NCBI GenBank assembly: GCA_937954195.1
Contig: CALFYR010000107.1
Location: 1 to 5,159, forward strand
From: an uncultured Dehalococcoidia bacterium
GTDB lineage: Bacteria; Chloroflexota; Dehalococcoidia; Tepidiformales; Tepidiformaceae
Direction: 5' to 3'
Length of the DNA: 5,159 bases
This document shows positions 1-4,409 of the stretch, in pieces (position 1 is the first letter of the stretch; each line of letters starts with the position of its first letter). A program made the translations under genes and the position numbers. Below the pieces are notes generated by a model that made no database searches, was not told the DNA's origin, and saw nothing but the letters and a program-made list of their open reading frames with translations.

Positions 1-28
1 GGGCCGCAGCCAGCATTTTCTTGCGCAT
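1..28 (-). CDS. Start of a truncated gene, probably an exported protein
   Basis: Only the first nine codons are in the window and read MRKKMLAAA before the edge. The start codon (28 to 26) has a near-perfect Shine-Dalgarno site (AAGGAGGA at 44-37) eight bases upstream, which is the main evidence for a gene. A basic N-terminus followed by small hydrophobic residues is how many Sec signal peptides begin, so export is a plausible inference, but nothing can be said about function. An in-frame ATG at 58-56 would add ten residues; it is less likely because the Shine-Dalgarno site would then lie inside the coding region. The gene is transcribed divergently from the phosphatase gene at 171. Confidence 0.6.
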
Positions 29-36
29 CGGGAGTA

Positions 37-44
37 TCCTCCTT
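37..44 (-). promoter_or_regulatory. Shine-Dalgarno site of the left-edge gene
   Basis: AAGGAGGA on the minus strand lies eight bases before ATG 28-26. It selects that start over the in-frame ATG at 58-56. Confidence 0.6.
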
Positions 45-56
45 CGCTCTTCACGC

Positions 57-77
57 ATTGTACACCGTGCGTGTCAA
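57..77 (-). promoter_or_regulatory. Possible promoter elements for the left-edge gene
   Basis: On the minus strand there is a consensus TTGACA (77-72) and a good -10-like TACAAT (62-57). They are only nine bases apart, so they cannot be the -35 and -10 of one standard sigma-70 promoter. TACAAT alone, 28 bases upstream of the ATG, is the better candidate for a real -10. The functional element is uncertain. Confidence 0.25.
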
Positions 78-81
78 TAGC

Positions 82-98
82 CACATGATCCCTATGTG
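82..98. repeat. Inverted repeat CACAT-N7-ATGTG in the divergent intergenic region
   Basis: Perfect five-base arms (82-86 and 94-98) are separated by seven bases, in the middle of the region between the two divergent genes. The geometry suits a dimeric DNA-binding regulator, but arms this short arise by chance fairly often. No regulator gene is next to it in the window. Confidence 0.3.
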
Positions 99-121
99 AC
101 CCTGCTGTAAAACGTCCCGCA

Positions 122-150
122 TTAACGGCTGTTAACAAGAGGGCCATAAT
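122..150 (+). promoter_or_regulatory. Candidate sigma-70 promoter for the phosphatase gene
   Basis: TTAACG (122-127) and CATAAT (145-150) are separated by exactly 17 bases. The -10 matches consensus in five of six positions and the -35 in four. Transcription would start near 157, leaving a leader of about 14 bases that carries the GGAGG site. The -35 overlaps a small dyad, TTAAC-N4-GTTAA (122-135), that could be an operator. Assigned by inspection only. Confidence 0.4.
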
Positions 151-160
151 GATGAGATGC

Positions 161-165
161 GGAGG
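161..165 (+). promoter_or_regulatory. Shine-Dalgarno site fixing the GTG start of the phosphatase
   Basis: GGAGG is followed five bases later by GTG at 171. The ATGs nearby (149, 152, 157, 178) are all out of frame, so this site and the GTG define the start. Confidence 0.7.
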
Positions 166-170
166 ACCGT

Positions 171-1685
171 GTGACCCATGGCCGGACGATCGCCGTCATC
201 GATGTCGGATCAAACTCCGTCCGGCTCCTGCTCGCTCGCGCTCTCTCCGAATTCGCCTTCGAAGTCATCGATGAAGAGCGCTACGATGCCCGTCTCGGCG
301 AAGGCCAGGACGGTGGTGACCTGACCCAGGACGGCATCGAACGCGGCATCCGCGCCCTTCGCATCATGGGTGGCATCGCGCGTTCCTTCGCCCCCGACTC
401 GATCGCGGCGGTTGGCACCGAAGCCCTGCGCCGCGCGCCCAACGCCGCCGAGTTCCTCGAACGCGCCCACGCCGAGGCGGGCCTCGATGTCCGGATCCTC
501 TCTGGTTACGACGAGGCCTACTGCGGCTTCCTCGGCGTCGTGAACAGCACCAACCTCCGGGAGGGGCACCTCGTCGATATCGGCGGCGGCTCACTGGAAT
601 TCATGCGCGTCGAAGGCCGCGCGCTCGCCGATGTGAAGTCTGCCCCGCTCGGCGCGATCTACTCGCGCGAGCGCCACCTCAAGTCCGATCCTCCCACCTC
701 CCGGGAGATCCGCTCCCTCCGCAAATCGGTCCGCCAGAATCTCAAAGGCGCCCAACAGCATCCCGTGCTCTTCGGCACGGGTGGCGCCGTTCGAAACCTC
801 GCGCGCATCGTGCGCCTCAAGCGCGGGTACCCGCTTCGCCGCCTGCACGGGTTCGAACTCACCCGGCGCGACGTCCGCCGACTGGCTTCGCAACTCTCAC
901 GCGTATCGACGGATGACCGCCGCAAGATGCCCGGCGTGGGCGCCAACCGCGCCGATATCCTCCACGCCGCCGCCATCGTCATCGATGAGGTGATGGAGCT
1001 TTCCGGCGCGCAGTCGCTCATCGTCGCCGGCCAGGGGTTACGCGAAGGCCTCGTCTGGCAGGAACTCCGGAGAGACCACGCGCTCCTCCCCGATGTCCGC
1101 CACGCTTCGATCGTTGGACTCGGCCGCGCCAACGGCGTCGATGAACTCGCCGCCGAACCACTTGTCCACGCCGCTGCCGCGCTCTTCGATGCCAGCCGCG
1201 AACTCCACGGCCTCGAACAGCGCGACCAGGACCTGCTCGTCGCCGCCGCGCGCCTCTCCGGCATCGGCATGCATGTCGATTACTACAACCGCGACCGCCA
1301 CGCCGAATACCTCGTCCACAGCGGTGACCTCCACGGCTTCAGCCACCGCGAGATCGTGATGCTTGCGGCGCTCGTCCGCTGGTCGAACACAGGCACGCCG
1401 GACTTAAGCCCCTACGCGGCCATCATCGAACCCGATGACCCCCGGCGGGCCGCCGTGCTCGCCGCGCTGCTGGGCGCGGCCCGTGCCATTCGCCGCCGCA
1501 CGCCGTCGCCGGTTCTCGATATCGATGCCCGCGTGAAGCGTAGGATGCTCCAGGTGCGGCTCGCCGGCCGAGTATCCCTGGAAGCCGAGGCCTACGAACT
1601 GGAACGCCAGCAAAAGCGCCTCGAAGCCGTGCTCAAGGCGCCGGTAGTCATCGAAACGAGGATTCAGGAACCCGTGTTCGCCTGA
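171..1685 (+). CDS. ppx: Exopolyphosphatase / pppGpp phosphatase family protein (Ppx/GppA)
   Basis: Cytoplasmic phosphatase of the Ppx/GppA family, which releases phosphate from the ends of polyphosphate chains and/or converts pppGpp to ppGpp; sequence alone does not separate these activities. The 504 residues, typical of the long form, show the ASKHA-fold signatures in order: first phosphate loop D11-V-G-S-N-S16, a GTEALRRAPNA stretch near residue 85, SGYDEA (111-116) matching the family SG-x-E-E-A motif, second phosphate loop DIGGGS (136-141), and FGTGGAVRNL (201-210). A helical HD-like C-terminal region follows, recognisable from RHAEYL and GDLHGF. Where relatives carry His-Asp or His-Glu (LHDIG, LHEVG), this protein has S363-G364, so that region probably does not bind metal there. 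Translation starts at GTG behind GGAGG. The 3' end overlaps the convergent sixA gene by 22 bases, a neighbour consistent with phosphate/polyphosphate metabolism. Confidence 0.93.
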   Translation: MTHGRTIAVIDVGSNSVRLLLARALSEFAFEVIDEERYDARLGEGQDGGDLTQDGIERGIRALRIMGGIARSFAPDSIAAVGTEALRRAPNAAEFLERAHAEAGLDVRILSGYDEAYCGFLGVVNSTNLREGHLVDIGGGSLEFMRVEGRALADVKSAPLGAIYSRERHLKSDPPTSREIRSLRKSVRQNLKGAQQHPVLFGTGGAVRNLARIVRLKRGYPLRRLHGFELTRRDVRRLASQLSRVSTDDRRKMPGVGANRADILHAAAIVIDEVMELSGAQSLIVAGQGLREGLVWQELRRDHALLPDVRHASIVGLGRANGVDELAAEPLVHAAAALFDASRELHGLEQRDQDLLVAAARLSGIGMHVDYYNRDRHAEYLVHSGDLHGFSHREIVMLAALVRWSNTGTPDLSPYAAIIEPDDPRRAAVLAALLGAARAIRRRTPSPVLDIDARVKRRMLQVRLAGRVSLEAEAYELERQQKRLEAVLKAPVVIETRIQEPVFA

Positions 1686-2170
1686 GCCATCCGCCGCAGC
1701 GCGGCCGGCTGGATCAGCCACTCCAACCAGCAGTTGCCGGGCCGCAGGTCGTCGCAGCGCACCAGCGCGCACGCGCCCTTTTTGAACGTCGCGCTCACCG
1801 CCGAAACGTACCCCGTAAGCAGCAGCGAAAGCAGCTCGCTCATCCACGGTTCGTGGCCGACAAGCGCCACCGAACCGACGTCGCTGTCCTCCAGCGCGGC
1901 GATGAGCGCCTGGTGATCGCCTGCCCCGAGCGCGTCGCAGACCCGGGGCTTTCCGAGCCTGTACACGTCCTGCAGAATTTCCGCGGTCTGCGCCGCTCGC
2001 AACAGCGGCGAGGTGAAAATCGCCTGCGGCGTGAAGATCCGCTCCAGCCCCCGTGCCGCTTCCATCATGCGCTGCCGGCCCGCCGGGGTCAGCGGCCGCG
2101 TCCCATCGTCCTCGTAGCCCGTCGTGCCGCGCTCAACTGCGATGCCGTGCCGCACCAGCAGAATGTCCAC
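1664..2170 (-). CDS. sixA: SixA-type phosphohistidine phosphatase (histidine phosphatase superfamily)
   Basis: A 168-residue protein, the usual SixA length, of the branch of the histidine phosphatase superfamily that removes phosphate from phosphohistidine, for example on the Hpt domain of ArcB in E. coli. The catalytic set is complete: the LVRHG motif with R7 and nucleophile H8, the second arginine R58 in TSPLLRAAQTA, and the second histidine H106 in VGHEP. R25-P-L-T followed by G31 also fits the family. The start is GTG (2170-2168) with AGGAG nine bases upstream; that site lies in the last codons of the preceding gene, whose stop is six bases away, so translation is probably coupled. It is the last gene of the three-gene minus-strand operon and its tail overlaps the convergent ppx gene. 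The natural substrate here is unknown. Confidence 0.9.
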   Translation of the reverse strand: MDILLVRHGIAVERGTTGYEDDGTRPLTPAGRQRMMEAARGLERIFTPQAIFTSPLLRAAQTAEILQDVYRLGKPRVCDALGAGDHQALIAALEDSDVGSVALVGHEPWMSELLSLLLTGYVSAVSATFKKGACALVRCDDLRPGNCWLEWLIQPAALRRMAQANTGS

Positions 2171-2176
2171 TCGCTC

Positions 2177-2521
2177 TTACTCCTGCGGAGGCGCCGCCTC
2201 TGCTGAGACCAGGCTCACCGCCGTGATCTTCCACTGCCCCATTACCTGCTTCCACGCTGCCTTGAGCGTGGCCGTCCCAACGGACGAACGGAAGGTGATG
2301 TGGAAGATTTCCGCATCACCTTCCGCGCCCATGTCTTCCACTTCGTAGCCTTCGATGCTCGGCATCTGCGCGGGTGAGAGCCCGCCCGCCGCCGAACCAA
2401 GCGTCATCATCTGCCCGAGTGCCTCGGGCGTCAGGTCCGCCATCACCTGCGCGAGGTTTCCGGTCATCACCGCTGTGGCGGTCCGGTCAGTTGCTTCCCG
2501 CGCATTCGAAGGCTGCGTCAT
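2177..2521 (-). CDS. Small NTF2-like protein of unknown function, paralogue of the upstream gene
   Basis: A 114-residue soluble protein without signal peptide or membrane segment. It has an N-terminal helical part with V-M-T-G-N-L-A (18-24) and D-L-T-P (29-32), then a beta-rich half starting at Y-E-V-E-D-M-G (59-65) and ending in W90...G95-Q-W-K-I99. A closing G-x-W-K-I strand is common in NTF2/SnoaL-like folds, so I place it there by inference; no catalytic residues are evident. The gene upstream encodes a protein with the same blocks in the same order (V-V-S-G-N-M-A, D-F-T-P, F-E-V-K-D-L-G, G-G-K-W-Q-I), so the two are tandem duplicates. This copy has a longer loop rich in Gly, Ser and Pro between residues 42 and 58. 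It starts four bases after the upstream stop, has only a weak SD (AAGGAAG, 2540-2534), and ends six bases before sixA. Confidence 0.8.
   Translation of the reverse strand: MTQPSNAREATDRTATAVMTGNLAQVMADLTPEALGQMMTLGSAAGGLSPAQMPSIEGYEVEDMGAEGDAEIFHITFRSSVGTATLKAAWKQVMGQWKITAVSLVSAEAAPPQE
2180..2184 (-). promoter_or_regulatory. Shine-Dalgarno site of sixA inside the end of the preceding gene
   Basis: AGGAG on the minus strand overlaps the final codons of the gene ending at 2177 and lies nine bases before the GTG start at 2170. It supports that GTG and suggests coupled translation. Confidence 0.6.
2185..2203 (-). repeat. Inverted repeat directly upstream of the sixA Shine-Dalgarno site
   Basis: In the minus-strand transcript GCAGAGGC and GCCTCCGC flank a three-base loop. 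They can form five continuous pairs, one A-C mismatch and two further pairs, and the next base begins AGGAG. The stretch also encodes a Glu-Ala-Ala-Pro-Pro tail, so the symmetry may be accidental. If the hairpin forms it could affect sixA initiation or transcript processing. There is no U-tract, so it is not a typical terminator. Confidence 0.3.
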
Positions 2522-2525
2522 AGCG

Positions 2526-2801
2526 CTAGGAGACTTCCTTCACGTCGTCGATCTGCCACTTGCCGCCGTTATCCACCCACTTGCTCCACACCTTGCGTGC
2601 GCCGTTGGCGTTGATGTAGCTGATCTCGACTTCGTTGTTGCCCAGGTCCTTCACCTCGAACGATGTCGCCGTGATGGGGTTGGCCGCGAGCGCCATGACC
2701 TTCGTCATCGCGTTCGGCGTGAAATCGCCCATCAGCCCGGCCATGTTGCCGCTGACGACGTCCTGCGCGTGCCGCGCCTGGGTCTCGGAAAGTGATGCCA
2801 T
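2526..2801 (-). CDS. Small NTF2-like protein of unknown function, first gene of the minus-strand operon
   Basis: A 91-residue soluble protein. The start is taken at ATG 2801-2799, because AAGGAGGA (2815-2808) stands six bases before it; the open frame continues upstream to an ATG at 2840, but that would place the Shine-Dalgarno site inside the gene. The N-terminal half is helical with V15-V-S-G-N-M-A21 and D26-F-T-P29. The C-terminal half begins F48-E-V-K-D-L-G54 and ends G79-G-K-W-Q-I84, resembling the last strands of NTF2/SnoaL-like proteins. It is clearly paralogous to the next gene and shorter mainly in the mid-protein loop. No catalytic or binding residues are recognisable. Being first in an operon with sixA suggests co-expression with the phosphatase, but no function follows from that. 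Confidence 0.8.
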   Translation of the reverse strand: MASLSETQARHAQDVVSGNMAGLMGDFTPNAMTKVMALAANPITATSFEVKDLGNNEVEISYINANGARKVWSKWVDNGGKWQIDDVKEVS

Positions 2802-2807
2802 CTGGTG

Positions 2808-2815
2808 TCCTCCTT
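2808..2815 (-). promoter_or_regulatory. Shine-Dalgarno site choosing the start at 2801
   Basis: AAGGAGGA lies six bases before ATG 2801-2799. It is a near-perfect anti-16S match and rules against the longer frame starting at 2840. Confidence 0.75.
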
Positions 2816-2842
2816 GTTTTCCGGACGGTAAGTGAGGCACGA

Positions 2843-2872
2843 AGAATACGCGTACGCGAACAACCTTCGCAA
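2843..2872 (-). promoter_or_regulatory. Candidate promoter for the minus-strand operon
   Basis: On the minus strand TTGCGA (2872-2867) and TATTCT (2848-2843) are separated by 18 bases; each matches the sigma-70 consensus in four of six positions. Transcription would start near 2836, giving a leader of about 35 bases with the strong SD. The spacer contains a perfect palindrome (2849-2858). Inspection only. Confidence 0.3.
2847..2858. repeat. Tandem TACGCG repeat forming a 10-bp palindrome
   Basis: TACGCG occurs twice in succession (2847-2852, 2853-2858), and CGCGTACGCG (2849-2858) is a perfect palindrome. A further dyad, GCGAA-N5-TTCGC, covers 2856-2870. All fall in the candidate promoter of the minus-strand operon, where an operator would be expected. 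No cognate regulator is identified. Confidence 0.35.
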
Positions 2873-2898
2873 TTCGTTGCCGTAAACAGTCCGATCCC

Positions 2899-2925
2899 TG
2901 TCGATTTCACCGCCGCCCGTTCGTC
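2899..2925 (+). promoter_or_regulatory. Candidate ECF42-type promoter of the DGPF-sigma operon
   Basis: TGTCGA (2899-2904) is followed after 17 bases by CGTC (2922-2925), 45 bases before the first DGPF start codon. To my recollection ECF42 sigma factors recognise TGTCGA at -35 with a CG(A/T)C-like -10, usually before DGPF genes. An ECF42-type sigma factor is encoded four genes downstream, so this is very likely the autoregulated promoter. Transcription would start about 2931-2934. A competing housekeeping reading, TCGTCA (2921-2926)-N17-CATACT (2944-2949), is weaker. Confidence 0.6.
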
Positions 2926-2931
2926 AGACAA

Positions 2932-2958
2932 CTGAGGCGATACCATACTGCGCCTCAG
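2932..2958 (+). repeat. Perfect 8-bp inverted repeat in the predicted 5' leader of the DGPF operon
   Basis: CTGAGGCG (2932-2939) and CGCCTCAG (2951-2958) are exact reverse complements separated by 11 bases. With the ECF-type promoter just upstream, the stem would sit at the very 5' end of the mRNA, and its right arm shares two bases with the AGGAG site (2957-2961). It could act as an RNA hairpin limiting ribosome access or stabilising the 5' end, or as a DNA operator. Confidence 0.55.
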
Positions 2959-2961
2959 GAG
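2957..2961 (+). promoter_or_regulatory. Shine-Dalgarno site of the first DGPF gene, partly within the inverted repeat
   Basis: AGGAG lies eight bases before ATG 2970. Its first two bases are the last two of the inverted-repeat arm 2951-2958, so folding of the leader would partly occlude it. Confidence 0.65.
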
Positions 2962-2969
2962 AGCCTCCC

Positions 2970-3314
2970 ATGCGCTACATGCTGCTCATCTACACCAGCC
3001 CCGAAAACGACACCCAACCCGGCGACGAAGGCCGCGACGAACTCATGGCCGCCTACGCCGCCTTCTCCGAAGAAGCCCGCCGCGTCGGCAGCGTCGTCGC
3101 AGCCCACGAACTGCAGCCCGTCTCGACCGCCACCACGGTCCGCGTCCGCGACGGCAACGTCGCCATGACCGACGGGCCCTTCGCCGAAACCCGCGAGACC
3201 CTCGGCGGCTTCTACCTGCTTGATTGCGACAACCTGGACCAGGCGCTCGCCCTGGCCGCCAAAGTTCCATCCGCGAAGGCCGGCTCCATCGAAGTCCGGC
3301 CGGTGGCTGAATAA
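2970..3314 (+). CDS. YCII/DGPF-family protein, single domain
   Basis: A 114-residue cytoplasmic protein made of one YCII (YciI-related) domain. It opens with MRYMLLIY, the usual first strand, and carries the family signature D68-G-P-F71 followed by A-E-T-R-E and L-G-G-F-Y. The last strand, I-E-V-R-P-V, closes the alpha/beta ferredoxin-like fold. YCII proteins are small dimeric barrel-like proteins related to muconolactone isomerase-type folds. DGPF members have no established reaction; they are known mainly as genes linked to ECF42 sigma factors. This is the first gene of the operon, behind the ECF42-type promoter and leader hairpin, and the following gene starts nine bases after its stop. 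The signature is intact, so it is probably functional. Substrate unknown. Confidence 0.9.
   Translation: MRYMLLIYTSPENDTQPGDEGRDELMAAYAAFSEEARRVGSVVAAHELQPVSTATTVRVRDGNVAMTDGPFAETRETLGGFYLLDCDNLDQALALAAKVPSAKAGSIEVRPVAE
3180..3197 (+). repeat. 18-base direct repeat encoding F-A-E-T-R-E, copy in the first DGPF gene
   Basis: TTCGCCGAAACCCGCGAG is identical, base for base, at 3903-3920 in the second domain of the next gene. The last 13 bases also occur at 3533-3545 in that gene's first domain. The repeat follows from the shared DGPF signature, but identity at synonymous positions suggests fairly recent duplication, conversion or strong codon bias. Confidence 0.6.
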
Positions 3315-3323
3315 GGGACACAC

Positions 3324-4052
3324 ATGCGGTTCATGCTTCTTCTCTACGATCGGGAGCCCACGGACGAATCCCCCGAAGACGAGGCTATCTTCGAAGCCTA
3401 TGCGGCCTTCGATGAGGAAGTCGCCTCTCACGGTGTCTACATCCACGGACAGGGCCTGGAACTCAGCCCCACCGCCCGCGCCCTTCGCCAGACTGCCGAA
3501 GGAGACGTGATGGTCACGGACGGGCCGTTCATCGAAACCCGCGAGCAGCTCGGCGGGTTCTACATCCTTGAGTGCCTCTCGATGGAAGAGGCGCAGGCCT
3601 GGGCGGCGAAGATCCCGGCGGCTGCCACGGGCCGGGTGGAGGTCCGCACGATGGCGGGCCACGAACGCCGGCTGCTGGAGCAACCCGGCAAACCGCACTT
3701 CATGGCCCTCATCTACGGCGATGAATCTCGCTTCGTCCCGCTCGGCAGCCCCGAGCAGCGCGGAATCGTTGATCGCCACCAGCGGTTCACGTCAGCACTC
3801 ATCGATAGCGGCGAATTCGTGACCGGCGACGGCCTCTGGCTGAGCAAGACGGCGCGCACCGTCGCCGTCCGCGACGGCGAAACGCTGGTGACCGATGGCC
3901 CGTTCGCCGAAACCCGCGAGGTCCTGGGAGGCTTCTGCGAGGTCGCCTGCGACTCCCTCGATCGCGCCATCGAAATCGGCTCGCAGCTCATCTTCAACGA
4001 CAACGGCGGCATCGAAATCCGCCCGGTGCTCGACATGGGGTCCATGGAATAG
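3324..4052 (+). CDS. Fused double-domain YCII/DGPF protein
   Basis: This 242-residue protein consists of two YCII domains in one chain, while typical family members have a single domain of about 110-120 residues. Domain one spans about 1-112, opening MRFMLLLYD and carrying D66-G-P-F69 with I-E-T-R-E and L-G-G-F-Y. A short charged linker (about 113-124) leads to domain two, about 125-237, opening H-F-M-A-L-I-Y and carrying D191-G-P-F194 with A-E-T-R-E and L-G-G-F. Both signatures are intact. Since single-domain relatives form dimers, the fusion may be a pseudo-dimer (inference). AAGGGA (3313-3318) overlaps the previous stop and lies five bases before the ATG. Its TAG abuts the next ATG directly, indicating coupled translation. 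I see no stop or frameshift at the junction, so the fusion reads as genuine. Substrate unknown. Confidence 0.9.
   Translation: MRFMLLLYDREPTDESPEDEAIFEAYAAFDEEVASHGVYIHGQGLELSPTARALRQTAEGDVMVTDGPFIETREQLGGFYILECLSMEEAQAWAAKIPAAATGRVEVRTMAGHERRLLEQPGKPHFMALIYGDESRFVPLGSPEQRGIVDRHQRFTSALIDSGEFVTGDGLWLSKTARTVAVRDGETLVTDGPFAETREVLGGFCEVACDSLDRAIEIGSQLIFNDNGGIEIRPVLDMGSME
3903..3920 (+). repeat. 18-base direct repeat, copy in the second domain of the fused DGPF gene
   Basis: Exact copy of 3180-3197, in the same reading-frame position (F-A-E-T-R-E after D-G-P). This domain shares more bases here with the separate upstream gene than with the first domain of its own protein. Confidence 0.6.
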
Positions 4053-4409
4053 ATGGCGCTCTTCATGCTCCTCATCTACGAGGACGAATCGCAGGCGCTT
4101 CCCCAGGGCGACCCGCGTTGGCAGGCGCTCTGGGACGCCTACGTTGCGCTGGACGAGACAGCCAAAGCGGCCGGCGTCCTGGTCGATTCGCAGCCGTTCA
4201 CGCCCAGCTCCGGTGCCGAAACCGTCACGGTCCGCGATGGTGCGCCGTCCATCGTCCCGGGCGTCTTCCGCCCCGGCTCGCATCAACTCACGGGGTACTA
4301 CCTCCTGCGCTGCACGGGGCTCGAAGACGCTCGCGCCTGGGCCGCCCGGATTCCGGCCGCAGCATCCGGCGGTGTGGTCGAAATCCGACAGGTGCTCGAA
4401 CTCGAATGA
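4053..4409 (+). CDS. YCII-family protein with a degenerate DGPF signature
   Basis: A 118-residue single YCII domain. The first strand (MALFMLLIY), the V-T-V-R-D-G stretch, L79-T-G-Y-Y and the closing V-V-E-I-R-Q-V strand align with the neighbouring DGPF proteins. The signature itself has changed: the position of D-G-P-F reads P69-G-V-F72, and the following (A/I)-E-T-R-E reads R73-P-G-S-H77, so the conserved acidic and arginine residues are gone. If those residues form the active or ligand site, this protein has lost it or changed specificity, perhaps acting as a structural partner. The frame is intact, so it is a divergent gene rather than a pseudogene. It begins immediately after the previous TAG with only a weak GGGGT (4037-4041) as SD, and overlaps the sigma factor start by ATGA (4406-4409). 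Confidence 0.85.
   Translation: MALFMLLIYEDESQALPQGDPRWQALWDAYVALDETAKAAGVLVDSQPFTPSSGAETVTVRDGAPSIVPGVFRPGSHQLTGYYLLRCTGLEDARAWAARIPAAASGGVVEIRQVLELE

Noticed and set aside
210..1270. Long open frames on the minus strand across ppx (for example 210-569 and 659-1270)
   Set aside because: They mirror the codon bias of the strongly supported plus-strand gene, have no Shine-Dalgarno sites and no recognisable domains.
1274..1279. TGTCGA inside ppx as another ECF42 promoter
   Set aside because: It is within coding sequence and lacks CGTC at the 17-base spacing.
1707..1719. GGCTG-GAT-CAGCC hairpin near the ppx/sixA junction as a terminator
   Set aside because: A five-base stem without a T-tract inside the sixA coding region is too weak to call.
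2355..2795. Plus-strand open frame of 146 codons opposite the two small NTF2-like genes
   Set aside because: The minus-strand genes have paralogy, Shine-Dalgarno sites and tight operon spacing; the plus-strand frame has none of these and crosses both genes.
2526..2840. Longer version of the 91-residue protein starting at ATG 2840
   Set aside because: The strong AAGGAGGA (2815-2808) would lie inside the coding region, the extra 13 residues do not match the paralogue, and no SD is evident before 2840.
2921..2949. Housekeeping promoter TCGTCA-N17-CATACT before the first DGPF gene
   Set aside because: Both hexamers are weak, and the overlapping TGTCGA-N17-CGTC fits the sigma factor encoded by the operon better. 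It is kept only as an alternative.
2955..3779. Minus-strand open frame of 274 codons opposite the first two DGPF genes
   Set aside because: It is a shadow of GC-rich coding sequence; its repetitive Gly/Ala/Glu/Val composition and lack of a start signal argue against it, and the DGPF genes are certain.
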